Assembly (NCBI RefSeq): GCF_000189635.1
Contig: NW_002475974.1
Location: 62,001-126,000, forward strand
Direction of reading: 5' to 3'
Length of the DNA stretch: 64,000 bases
Source: Tetrahymena thermophila SB210
Lineage: Eukaryota; Ciliophora; Oligohymenophorea; Hymenostomatida; Tetrahymenidae
Part shown: positions 40,480 through 51,136 of the stretch, one piece after another
Position numbering within the stretch: position 1 is the first letter of the stretch
Layout of the letters: each line of letters opens with the position of its first letter
Translations under genes and position numbers: made by a program
The notes under the pieces: generated by a model
Database searches by the model: none
What the model was told of the DNA's origin: nothing
Seen by the model: the letters and a program-made list of their open reading frames with translations, nothing else

Positions 40480-41286
40480 TAATATGTATGGAACTAATTA
40501 TGTAAATTTTTATAGTGTTCTTATACTACTACCTAGTTTTAAAAGCTTTGTCTTCCTTCCTTTTTATCCGTAACTTATAAGACCAATATAAATTTTATTT
40601 TACTAATTTTTTGTTTATATATCTTTTCAATCTATTTTGAGGAATTCAGTTTTGAAAATTAATTTTAATTTGGTGGTTCCCTTTCTAAATGATAGGATCA
40701 TATTTTTTATTTTACAAATGCAAGGAAATAAACATATATGTGTGTATTTATTTACAACTTTAGTATTATAATTTTCAAAAAAAATATGAAAAATAAATAA
40801 AACTTTTCATGCAATTTGGGTTTCTTCCAATAATCTCATCTTATCTTATGAACATTGTAATTATTTTTTATTTATTTCTTATTTCATAAAAAGCATTCAC
40901 CACTTTTTAGAAAGCAATTAGGATTAACTTTCATAATTTTATTTTAATCAACAGAACACAATCGTTAGCTAACGATAACACTTTCGTTGCAATATATTTT
41001 TTTCCCCCTTTTAGAAAATTCAAAAAGTATTACTAGAAAAATAAATAAATACTTGATTTAAATAAATTAAAGTAAAATAATTTATGATTAAATAAATTAT
41101 AGCCAATTACATAGGTAGGTAATTAATTTTTAAAAACATAAGAAAAAAAGTATATTTTTAACATTTTTATTCAGTATATATAATTCATGATTCACACAAA
41201 TATATTATACAAAATTGAGATTAAAATTATTTAAATATTATTCTTGCTATTATATATTAATCAAAAGTAGATTTTTATTAATTCTT
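40480..41286. promoter_or_regulatory. Upstream region of the PMCA gene with a perfect palindrome
   Basis: About 800 bp between the PMCA start and the 3' end of the phosphotransferase gene. Most is A/T-rich. It contains the unusually GC-containing 16-bp palindrome listed separately, about 480 bp before the PMCA ATG. It also holds the phosphotransferase 3' UTR. Confidence 0.4.
40961..40976. promoter_or_regulatory. Perfect 16-bp palindrome
   Basis: ATCGTTAGCTAACGAT is fully self-complementary and followed by the related half TTTCGTTGC. A dyad of this length with this base mix stands out in a spacer of over 80% A/T. It is a candidate binding site for a dimeric factor; its role is inferred from position only. 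Confidence 0.4.
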
Positions 41287-43245
41287 TCAGCTTGTCTTTT
41301 TAGTATCAACAGGTTTAACATAGAATGTTCTGATATTGAGTGCGGCACAGAATTAATTAATGGAACTAATTACCATATGGAAATATACTTTTTTAATAAA
41401 TTATATTTATATAAAAATTATACTATTATTTATTTATTTATATTACCTATTAAAGAAAGAACCAAAACAATCTTCAACATAAGAACTTCACAAACTGGAG
41501 CACTTCCTAAAATTTATCCTGCAATAGTATTACCTAAGAGAGGTACGAATAAAAGGAATGAAGCTTTTCTAAACTAAAAGTAATCAGATCTTGAGACATG
41601 ACACATCTATAAAATTGACTGTTTTTTATAAATATTTTATTGATAAATTTAAGACATTATTTTATTATACTTAAAATAAAATAAAAAAAATTAAACTATT
41701 ACACAACTCTTGCACCAATGCAAACCGCTAACATACATTAAAAGTCTAGTATGAGTGTATCCAATATTAGCTGGAGAAAAGAAGAAAATATAAGTGATAG
41801 CTCCATGAATGAAGAAACTGAAGCCTGTATTTTAAACAGCCTCAACTAAAGTATTCCATCCTTTCTTAAGATAAATTCTATAAAATCTTTTAAAAATAAA
41901 AAAGATAACGTTTATCCATTCAGAAAAAAGTAAACATATAATCAAAAAATATCAAAAATAAAATAATTATTTCAAATTAAATGTTATCTATATTAATTAA
42001 AAACTAATTTTTGAAAAAAATAATTCATTAATGTTTATTTATTCTTACATGTTTAAACATGTAACAAAACCTGCAACTAAAATTACAAATAAAGTAAATT
42101 CTCTTCTATTCATTCCCATCAAAAAGTCAACACCCCAGAATTCAGGACCTTTTAGTAAATTAATTAATTAATAAAATATAACAATAAATTTAAAAATCTG
42201 TATTACCATATAAACCAGAAACAAATATAAAGAAACCAACAGCAAAACATCCTTCAGCAGCTCCATTTATTAAAGGAAGATACATAATATCTGTATAATA
42301 CTATATGATTAAATTTCAAAAATTTTGCTTTGATAATATTTGAAATTAATTAATTACTTCTTCTAAGGTAGTAATGTAAAAAGGAATAGCTCCTGATGCA
42401 TAAACTAGATAAGCAAGGTAATTGTTTCCAAAACCCATGCATGTTGCTAAAGTAATGCCTTGTACAAAAACTATCATAGCATCACAACCGTGATCAAATA
42501 ACAATCCCATTGGTGATGAATTTCCTTTTGATATAGATATCAATAATCAAATACCAACCTGCACAAAATGTTAATATTTATTATAATTACCAGTTTTTCT
42601 TGCTTGCTTGCCATCAAGGTTGTCAAAATTCTAATTTTTGATTTATATTTTTTAAAAAATTAACCCAGGAGTTATCTGAATATATATAAACTAACTCTAA
42701 AAAACTATTTTACCATGTAAACTAAATGCATTAAGCTTACAAAAAGACAATACCAACGAGGGACATCACCTTCAAGTTTATCAGGGAACATGTACCATAA
42801 TATCAAGTGAGGAATTAAAACACATAGAAATCCCATAAGAGTGAGCTATTTGTTTAATTAATAAATTCAATTTTACATTTTTAAAAATTTTCTATTTGGT
42901 TTTTTTGAATAACTATATTTATAATAATTCTTAAAGTTGCTAAAGTGTTTACTGTGTTAGGTCTATTATATAAATAAAGAAAGTAATTGATAAATAGTAT
43001 TTTTAAAATAATTATCTTACGCAATCCAAGCTGGAGTGATTCTTCATATGGAAAGGTTAACATTTAATTAGTAAAATAAAGTTAATACAGAAGAATAATT
43101 GAGATCAAAAATATATTTACTTTAAAATAAGCTCTGCAATAGGGCCAAGAATATAGTTGTAAAGTAGGGAGTTATCACATCCAGTGTATTTATAAAGCTT
43201 TAAATTCTATTCGTTTTAAACTGGTATATATTTATATGAAAACAT
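41287..43245 (-). CDS. Choline/ethanolamine phosphotransferase (CDP-alcohol phosphotransferase)
   Basis: Transfers phosphocholine or phosphoethanolamine from the CDP-alcohol to diacylglycerol in the ER, the last step of the Kennedy pathway. ATG is at 43245-43243 (MFSYKYIPVQNEQN) and TGA at 41289-41287, with about eight introns. The pieces in order: ITPAWIAPNTLTLMGFL (built across two introns, about 43,050-42,850), DGKQARKT/NSSPMGLLFDHGCDA (about 42,610-42,480; the signature DG-x2-AR-x8-G-x3-D-x3-D), EFTLFVILVAGFVTCLN (about 42,060), an exon with GWNTLVEAVQNTGFSFFIHG (about 41,860), MCHVSRSDYFQFRKASFL (about 41,600) and the last exon ending FYVKPVDTKKTS. There are about ten membrane segments. 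Which head group it prefers cannot be told from the sequence. The last two exons are inferred from frame and family likeness. Confidence 0.88.
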
Positions 43246-43990
43246 TGATCTTCTTTCCTTAAAAGTTTGTTCTACTCAATAATATTAATTAATTTTATGC
43301 GTATTTAACTATAAGATATTTATTTTAAAGATTTATCAAAACTTATTAATTTAAAAAATTTTTTTTAAATTATTTATTTTTTTTTTTTGTGAAATATATA
43401 ATTATAAATTGATTCATAACAACCCAAATATTCGCATATTCACTCACTCTTTTACTTATTCATATACCATTAAAAGACTTTCTTAATTTAAATTAATTAC
43501 TAACGCAAAACATGAAATTCTTTGAGAAAATTTGAATGCAAGATTATGTAAATTTGACAATTGATATCTTGCATCATTTATCTCATTTAAATGAATATGT
43601 TTTCCAGCCTTTAAGCGCCAAAAGATTATTTAATAGATTAGCAAATGGTGTATTCATTCAAGTCATAAACAAAATGAAATAGATTAAACTTCTGCACATA
43701 AAATGGAATTTACATGCTTAAATTTCTTAAAAAAAAAATTTAGTAATTATAGATCTTTAAGTGGATATAAAAGTAATTGTAAGTAAAGTTAATAATATAC
43801 TAAATACCATAAATTAGTTAAATATATTTGACACATTTCTTTCAACACGTTGATAAATTATATTTATTAATTTAATTTGATATTTAGGGGATTATTTCTA
43901 AATTCAAATTGATTACTATTAAGAATAATCAATAAAGTACGGTTTTACTTAAGTAATCATATTTTATTGCTTTACATACATATTCATTAT
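43246..43990. other. Intergenic region
   Basis: Spacer between the phosphotransferase start and the 3' end of the PLP-enzyme gene. The part up to about 43,480 is likely the phosphotransferase promoter. I see no gene. Confidence 0.55.
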
Positions 43991-45020
43991 TCAAAGCTTT
44001 GGTTTATATTCAATATCTGTGTTACCTCCTGTTAAAACTAAAGCTATGCTTTTGCCCTTAAATAATTCTTTGTTTTTAATTACAGCTGCTAGTACAGTTG
44101 CAGAAGTAGGTTCAACTATTATTTTCATCCTCTACCAAATTAAATTTGTTGCATCAACTATTTCTTGTTCTTCTACAAGTAAAATTCCATCACATTTGTC
44201 CTTAATTATATCAAAAGTTTTATCTCCTAAATTTGCTCTTATTCCATCAGCTATTGTTTTAGGAGGAAATTGAGGTTCAACCTTGCCGCTAATCAAAGAT
44301 AAATATGCATCTCTAGCCAAAAAAGGCTCAGCTGCAATAACCTTAGTTGATGGTGAAATAGCTTTTGAAGCAATCAAAATACCACTTAATAAGCCACCTC
44401 CTCCAACCGGAGTAATGATAAAATCTAAAGGTTTTTAAATTTATTAATAAATCTCTAAAGCTATAGTTCCCTAACCTTTGATTACTCTATAATCATTGTA
44501 TGGATGCACAATTTCACATCCAGTTTCTTTTCTAGTTTTTTCTAAAGTACCTTCTCTATCAGCAATAGTTGCACCACATTCTATGATTTTACCTCCATAA
44601 TTTTAAACAGATCTTTTTTTACTATTAGGTGCATCAAAAGGCATGATAATGTAGGAGGGTATCTAAAAAATTTAAGCCATTCTGGCTAACGCTCCTCCAT
44701 GATTTCCTGAAGAGTGAGTGCCTACTCCTTAAAAATAAAAATCAACAGTTTTAATTTAAATTCTATAATTTTAACATAAAATCTTTACCATTCTTTTTTT
44801 ATTCTTTGCTTAATGACAATATTGCATTAGCAGCTCCTCTTGATTTAAACGAGCCTCCTTTTTAGAAGTTTTCACATTTAAAATATAAATCAGCTCCAAC
44901 TAACTGATTCAATGAAGTGCATGTGATAATTGGAGTTTAGTGGATATAAGGTTTTATTTTTTAATGAGCCTATAGAATATCTTCTACAGTTGGTTACTTT
45001 TGCTAATTACTAGAGCTCAT
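43991..45020 (-). CDS. Serine racemase / serine-threonine dehydratase-like PLP enzyme
   Basis: A fold-type II PLP enzyme, 322 aa with one 61-nt intron (44788-44728); ATG 45020-45018 and TGA 43993-43991. Motifs: FQKGGSFKSRGAANA (about 44,860; the Lys binds PLP), THSSGNHGGAL (about 44,710), TPVGGGGLLSG (about 44,390; phosphate-binding glycine loop), KVIAAEP (about 44,340), MKIIVEPTSA (about 44,110) and LTGGNTD (about 44,020). The length without an ACT domain, the SSGNH rather than SAGNH signature, and the IEPT/VEPT and SGGN-like C-terminal blocks all resemble eukaryotic serine racemase more than biosynthetic threonine deaminase. It may racemise L-Ser to D-Ser, deaminate Ser or Thr, or both. No targeting signal is seen. 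Confidence 0.88.
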
Positions 45021-45540
45021 CTGATAGATTACTTAATATATATAATTAATTTAGAACAAGTAAATCTTATTTTTATTTAGTTAATAGAAATACTTATTAT
45101 CTCAACTAAAATCTTTAGTTTTTAAAATGGCTGATAGTAATTTATTTTTAAATATGTGATCTTTTTATTGTAAATAAAATAGAAAATAAAGGAGTATAAC
45201 TTTAATATGAAATTAAATAGAAGTCTTAAAATTTAAGAAATATAACAGAGGCCTCAAGTATTTTTTGTTAATTATTAGTCATATTGCTTATCATTTAATA
45301 ATAATAGTAATAACCAATTTACAATCAGAGATATCTGATTTAATTAAATTTGTTGATTTTATACAATTATATTATTTGATTCTGAATCAAATTAAAAAAA
45401 ATTTTCTATGAATTGAATATATTTTTTTATGCTTAAAAAATAGATAGACAATAAATTTACATATTAATAGAACAAATTTTAATTAAATATTTCATTACAT
45501 ATTTACAATTTAATAAAACTTTAATGCTATGATTTGGAAT
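45021..45540. other. Intergenic region
   Basis: AT-rich spacer between the PLP-enzyme start and the 3' end of the next minus-strand gene. No gene seen. Confidence 0.6.
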
Positions 45541-47091
45541 TCAGTGTAGAGAAGAATGAGCAGGTTATTTTTAATTGTTATTTTTTATAGTATTTACTTA
45601 AATTTAAGATGAATTTTTTCTTTCTTCAATGTTAGAAACTTTATTTATGCCTTTATCTATAGATTAATTATTTTAGGATTGATTGTTTAGCTAAATATTT
45701 TAATCATTTTATGGTTTTTATAGTTTTGTTACAGAAAGGTTTAAAGTTACTCTTCCTGAAATAAAAGTTCTTGGAACTGATTTTTTTACTTCTAAATCCA
45801 GATCAATATTTTCCACTTACTAAGAAACATCTATTGTAAATTCTCCTAAAAATATGTTAGTGTTATTTCTATTTTGCCAAAGTTAAAAAGTAACTTTTTA
45901 TTCATTTTACTAAAACTTCTCAGATATGAAAGCAAGGTGATAGTTACTGCTCTGTATTTTTTTAAATGATTTAAGTTAAGTCCTGTTAGGTTTATTATCC
46001 CCTGCGTTTATGATAAAATAAAATAGATCATCATCTGCTTCGCTTGGGATGAATGTTTTAAAATTAATTTTTTTCATCCTAGCAGTTATAAATATATCTC
46101 TCCCTCCTAATACATATTTTTTAGTTTCTTCATCTATGATTTCCTTTTATTTATGATTATTGCTTGCACTTTTATTTGACTCTTGATTATTCTGAATTCT
46201 TTATGGCTATTACTACTTGTCATCTAAAACTGATGAATCTATGCTTTTTTCTATTGTAAAATCTTTAGATGGTTCACTGATTTGATCAATAGATTTTTAT
46301 TAATTTTAACTATCTAATGGCTAAGTACTGTTGATATATTTAGGCCTGCTTAAGAAAACTTAATAGTTAAATTTATTTTCTCGTTTTTTCATTGGTGTTT
46401 ATTTTTATGATAGAACAAAAGAAGAATTGTTATTAGGAGTACTCATTCCTAAAGGGCTATTTACTTATGATAAGTGAGTGGAGTTAGTTGCAGTATGCCT
46501 AACGAGCTCAAAAACACTATTATTTGGTGAATACTCATCAAGTTAATTTGATTATACACTAAGAATCAAGCTCCTATCTCTTTTCCTAAACTTTTATACA
46601 TTCTTTTTATATTATAAATGAAATTAAAAATGCGTATTATGCTATTCGGAGGTGTACTAACTTTTCAAGTTCATTATCCTAGAAGCAAGTTAAAAATTTT
46701 CTACTTCTAGCTGCTTGTTGTGATCATTTTTTTATCTTTAAATTATTATTTTATTATTATTATATAGAGTTTAAGAAAATTTATTATGGTCTTAGGCATG
46801 CTTATTATCCTTACTTTAGCTTGTAGATATTTCCTCTAGTCGTTTCTTAATTCTATTATTTTCTTATCCCAAGTTGAAGATGTACTCTCTCCTGTTAAAA
46901 TCTTTGATTAGCTCTCTTTTTTTATGAGAATAATCTATAAGTTTATCTAAATTTGAATATTTTCTTGCAACATCAATTTATTTATCATTAATTTATTTAA
47001 GTCTTTTAATATGAGCCTCATAATCTTTATCTTCTTTCCAATTCTGATAGTAAGTATTTGATCCTATACCTTAGAGTATATTGGATTTCAT
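45541..47091 (-). CDS. Coiled-coil plus C2-like protein, possibly CFAP97-related
   Basis: Single-exon gene, ATG 47091-47089 and TGA 45543-45541, 516 aa with no in-frame TGA. The N-terminal 95 or so residues are charged and helical (YYQNWKEDKDYEAHIKRLKQ) and end in ENNRIKKRLEEIST, which resembles the KIAA1430/CFAP97 (Hemingway) motif of ciliary proteins; this is a weak, by-eye match. A low-complexity Ser/Asn/Gln linker follows. From about 46,080 to 45,750 an ordered beta-rich segment appears: KKYVLGGRDIFITARMKKIN, then DDDLFYFIINAGD, LGEFTIDVSQ and FISGRVTLNLSV, like a C2-type sandwich. A Gln/Asn-rich tail closes it. A basal-body or axonemal role is a guess. Confidence 0.65.
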
Positions 47092-47239
47092 CTTTTTTTA
47101 AGTAATTTAGTGAGTAAGGTATATATTACTTTGAAGTTATTTTGATTTATGTGCAATTATTAATTAATTTAGTTACACGAAATATTAAAATAAAAATTAA
47201 GAATATCAATTTAATTATTGATTAACTTAAAATTAATGG

Positions 47240-47860
47240 TAAATCTTAATTAATTTATTATTTTATCTAAATTATTCAATTATTTGCATTATTTATCAAC
47301 AGATAAATATTTTAAACAATTTTATTCTCATTTAAGTCAAGCAACATATATAAATATAGATCTAAATTATATTATTTGCTGCTTTGTTAAATTAACAGAT
47401 AAAAATTTTTATATTGCTATCTGTAAATACCTATTTGTGATTAATTGCTTTTATTTTTAATAATAGAATACCACCTAAGATAATTTCATAGACATCTATA
47501 TTTATCTAAATAATATTATCATGTGTTTTGTTAATTAAGAGATAATTAATTTATGTTTTATGAAAAAGAAGAAATTTGTATAAATACCTATCTATAGTTA
47601 ATTATTAATGTTAAAAAATAACCACCTTAGAGAATTTCATAGATATTAATATTTATCTAAATTATTTTATTGTTTGCTTTATCAATCAATAGCAAAATTT
47701 TTTATTATATTTTATATTAAGGAACAGAAATATTAATTATTATATATTTCTGTCGATTACTTTTATAAGAATTAATAGAAGAATTATTTTCTAAAAAAAT
47801 ATTTCATAGTGGTAAATAGCTTGATTTATTTAAATTATATTAATATTTTCTATATAAATA
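47240..47860. repeat. Degenerate tandem repeats in intergenic DNA
   Basis: Four to five diverged copies of a unit of about 140 bp lie between two divergent genes (start of the minus gene at 47,091 and of the plus gene at 48,289). Shared words include TTTATCTAAATTATT or TATTTATCTAAATAATATT (about 47,262, 47,352, 47,502 and 47,652), ACCACCTAAGATAATTTCAT at about 47,471 against ACCACCTTAGAGAATTTCAT at about 47,621, and TTTGTTAAATTAACAGATAA-like segments. The two best copies start near 47,430 and 47,585. The remaining spacer (47,092-47,240 and 47,860-48,288) shows nothing. Confidence 0.55.
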
Positions 47861-48288
47861 AAAAGTCAGATAGCTATAATAAAATTAATTTCATTAATTT
47901 TTAAAGTATGTATTGATGATAGCTTGATTATTTTATTGAAAAGATAAAAATTTAAAATTAGTACTTCAAAATTTTATATTTAATTTTCATTAAAGTATCA
48001 ATAAATTTTGTTTTTTAATAAAATAGTAATAGCCTTAAAATTGATTTTAAATATTTTGATTGTTTTCAAATTTATTCTAACTCTATAATACTATAAAAAG
48101 ATTAGTATCAAATAGGGGAATTATAAATATTATTATAAATTATTAGATATAGATATTCTTTTAAGGTTTTATATAAGAAATAAGAAGAAAAGCGAATGAA
48201 ATAAAATTTGACTGATTAGAAACAAAATTTGCTAAACAAAAAATAAATTAAATAAAAACCTTTTTTGATTATTTTGTGAGGATAGAAA

Positions 48289-50182
48289 ATGAACTTCTTA
48301 AAAAAAGCAATTAACTAAGTTTAGCAAGAACTTAAAGTAATATAGTAAAAAGGAAAACAAACAATAGAGAAGATAGAATAAAAAATTTAAGAAAAAGTAG
48401 ATAGCAAACACTAATATGAAAAGGATGTAATCTAAATTATAGATCGTATTTATTGGATGAATTTCCCTACATAAGATAAAATAGTAGGTCTCTCAAAATA
48501 TTTAAATGAAAGATTCAAGCAATAATATTATATTTGGAATGTTTCTGAACATAAATATGAAGTCTTCCCTTTCAATGAGCAGGTATATATTATTTATAGA
48601 TTCAAAATATAAAACTAAAACTTTTAAAGAACAATTATTTATATTTTCTTACTCCTTAAATTTATCATATTTTTTATGAAGATAAAACGTAAAAATGCTT
48701 TAAAATTATGCTATTTCTAATAAATTGATTATTAATCATTTACAAAAAAATAGTAAATTGATATAAATCTATATTTTTAAAATTTAAGCATTTATTTAAT
48801 AAAAAATTTAGTTTTATTTTATAAATCATTCATTTTAAAATTAAATTAAAAGGTAGCTGATCACAATATGCCTGGTTATCCTAATCCTTCCTTGTAAGAG
48901 ATATTTATGATTTGCAAAAGTGTGATTTCATGGTTAAATAGTGATCCAGAAAATGTAGCTATCATTCATTGCTAAAATACACGTGGTAGAAGTGCACTTA
49001 TAATAAGCTGCTTACTATGCTTAAATAAAACGTTTAATCATCCAGGAGAAGCACTAACTTTCTTTTGCAAATAAACTAAAACCAAAGATTTAAAGATTCT
49101 ATTTCCTTCATAGCAATTATATTTAAACTATTTTGCTAATATACTTAGTGGAGTAAAAGTATGAATAAATTATTTTAAAATTTGTTTTTATATTAATTAA
49201 ATTTACAAATATAGCTTAACAACAAGCCTCTAAAGCTTAAAAAAATAATATTTAGTGAAGTACCAAAAATAATGAGAAAAGACGAAAAAGGAAATGAAGA
49301 TATTTCATTTAGACCTTATCTACAACTGTTTAAAGATTCTCAAATTATTTATAATTCCCTAGGATAAGGCAGAGTTGCTTCATATAGCTAAAATGATTTA
49401 TCGTTATGGTTTGATTTAAATGGTGTTGAAGTAACTGACTATTTTTAGTTTAATTTTTTTACACTTTAATTAAACTTAAATTTGTTAATAACAAGGTATA
49501 TGAAGATATTCTTTTTAGGTGCAAGCACTATCATTCAAATTAGCTTAGATATCCAATATTTAGAATGTTAATACATACTGGATTTACTCACGACAATGTT
49601 TTAAGATTATTGAAAACAGATATAGATTTTACATCTAATGTTTATGTTTCTGATGGATTCTTTATTGATCTTCTATTTGAAGAAATCGGAGCAAATAAAC
49701 CAAATTAAAATGAAAATAAATAGCAAAATAATTAGATCAAAGATTAAGAAGAAGAAGAGAAAAAGACCAATTTAGAAATTATTGTCAGCGAGTGCCTTAG
49801 AAAATTAAATAATGAATAAAGCTAAACAAATTAATAAGAAGAAGAAGATGATGAACATGATAAAGAAATTTAAAGAATTTTGTAGAAAAGTACACTTGCT
49901 TCTAATATTTAGGAAGTACCTGCTGCTTCCTTTTCGATCGGAGTACCAGAGTTTGGTTCTGCTGAAAAATAAAAGAAAAAGAATAGTGAGGAGGAAGAGG
50001 AAGTAATTGATGATAAGAAAAGTGATAGCCATGCAGAAGAAGCTGAGGATGAAGATAAATTAAAAAGTAAGGAGAAAGTAAACAAGCTTTTGTTTGATGA
50101 TATTGACGAAGATTAAGATCTTAATCATTAAGAAATAGATGACTATCTTGACAATTTAGAAAAATCAGATGAAGAAAATTGA
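48289..50182 (+). CDS. PTEN/auxilin-type phosphatase-C2 protein with acidic tail
   Basis: 500 aa after three introns (48583-48852, 49159-49214, 49431-49495); ATG 48289 and TGA 50180-50182. A helical Gln/Lys-rich start is followed by a tensin-type phosphatase domain: YIWNVSEHKYEVFPFNEQ, ADHNMPGYPNP (the place of the PTEN DHNPP acid loop) and IIHCQNTRGRSALI (about 48,963), a complete Cx5R loop. PTEN has HCKAGKGRTG and auxilin has HC.DGRAAS without the Cys-Arg chemistry, so this loop keeps the catalytic residues but not the PTEN lysines. A C2 domain follows, with LLIHTGF-like FRMLIHTGFTHDNVLRLLK (about 49,560) matching auxilin/tensin. The last 160 residues are highly charged, mostly Glu/Asp/Lys; no auxilin J domain is present. 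It probably acts at membranes on phosphoinositides or in vesicle traffic. Confidence 0.85.
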
Positions 50183-51136
50183 TAATTGTTTTGATTTAAT
50201 CTTTATAAATTTAAATATCATTTATTTATTTTTCATTTAAGAAATAGTTAAAAAGTACTAAATTTTATAAAGTGTATCCTTTTAAAATTAATTAATTAAT
50301 TCTTAAAAAAAAAATAAATTTATTTCATGTTTAAATAGTTTATAATGCTTTACTTGAGATAAAATTCCTTCTTACTCAATAGAAAAATATTGATTATTTA
50401 AATAGGAAAATATATGCTATTTTTTGATTTAATACAATAAATAATGGTATATAAATTCTAATTTATTATAAATATGATAATAAATAAGTAATTTAAAGAA
50501 AAGTTTATTAATTTTTAATATATCAATAGTAATTTATTTGATTTTATTTTAAGTTTAAAATTCTTAATATAATTTTTCTAATATTTTTATTTAAATAGAT
50601 AAAATAAATAATACAATATTCGATGATTAACTTCAGGACTTAATAATAATATTATAAATTATTTGATTAAAAATTAGAAAACAAAATAAAATTACTTTTT
50701 ATTTCATAGAATTTTTAAATTAAAGAATTCTGTTAAATTTTATATCTTAAATAAAAAATAATTTTTTGTAAATAGAAAATTCAATTTAATATTTTTGCCA
50801 AGATATTTAGCCTGTTTTTTATATTTATATGTATTTATAAGTAAAATATTTATAAAAAATATTTTAACATGATTAAAAATTTGAGCTTAACATTGATTTT
50901 TCAATTAACAAGGATTAAGTATTTAAATAAAAATATAACCTTACAATTTGATTTTATGAAGATGATAAATAAATAAATGATTATATTATTATTTTTGATA
51001 AAAATTCATTGGTGTTAAATTTGATCTAAATTAGATAAGTATTTAGTGGTAAACAATTTATTATTACATTACACAATATTTAGTTTAATTTAATTAAATT
51101 GAATGTTTTTACTTTTCTTTAATTTACAATTTAGAA
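50183..51136. other. AT-rich intergenic region
   Basis: About 950 bp of A/T runs between two plus-strand genes. I see no gene, RNA or clear repeat. Confidence 0.6.

Noticed and set aside
41215..41577. Plus-strand ORF of 120 aa
   Set aside because: It is antisense to the last exons of the phosphotransferase gene, which has far stronger support.
42046..42063. 18-bp palindrome TACATGTTTAAACATGTA
   Set aside because: It spans the VTCLN codons and the following 5' splice site of the phosphotransferase gene. Coding constraint explains it well enough.
44019..44273. Plus-strand ORF of 84 aa
   Set aside because: Shadow of the serine-racemase-like gene on the minus strand.
49805..50032. ORFs on both strands of 64-75 aa
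   Set aside because: Frame shadows of the acidic, Glu/Lys-rich tail of the PTEN/auxilin-like protein.
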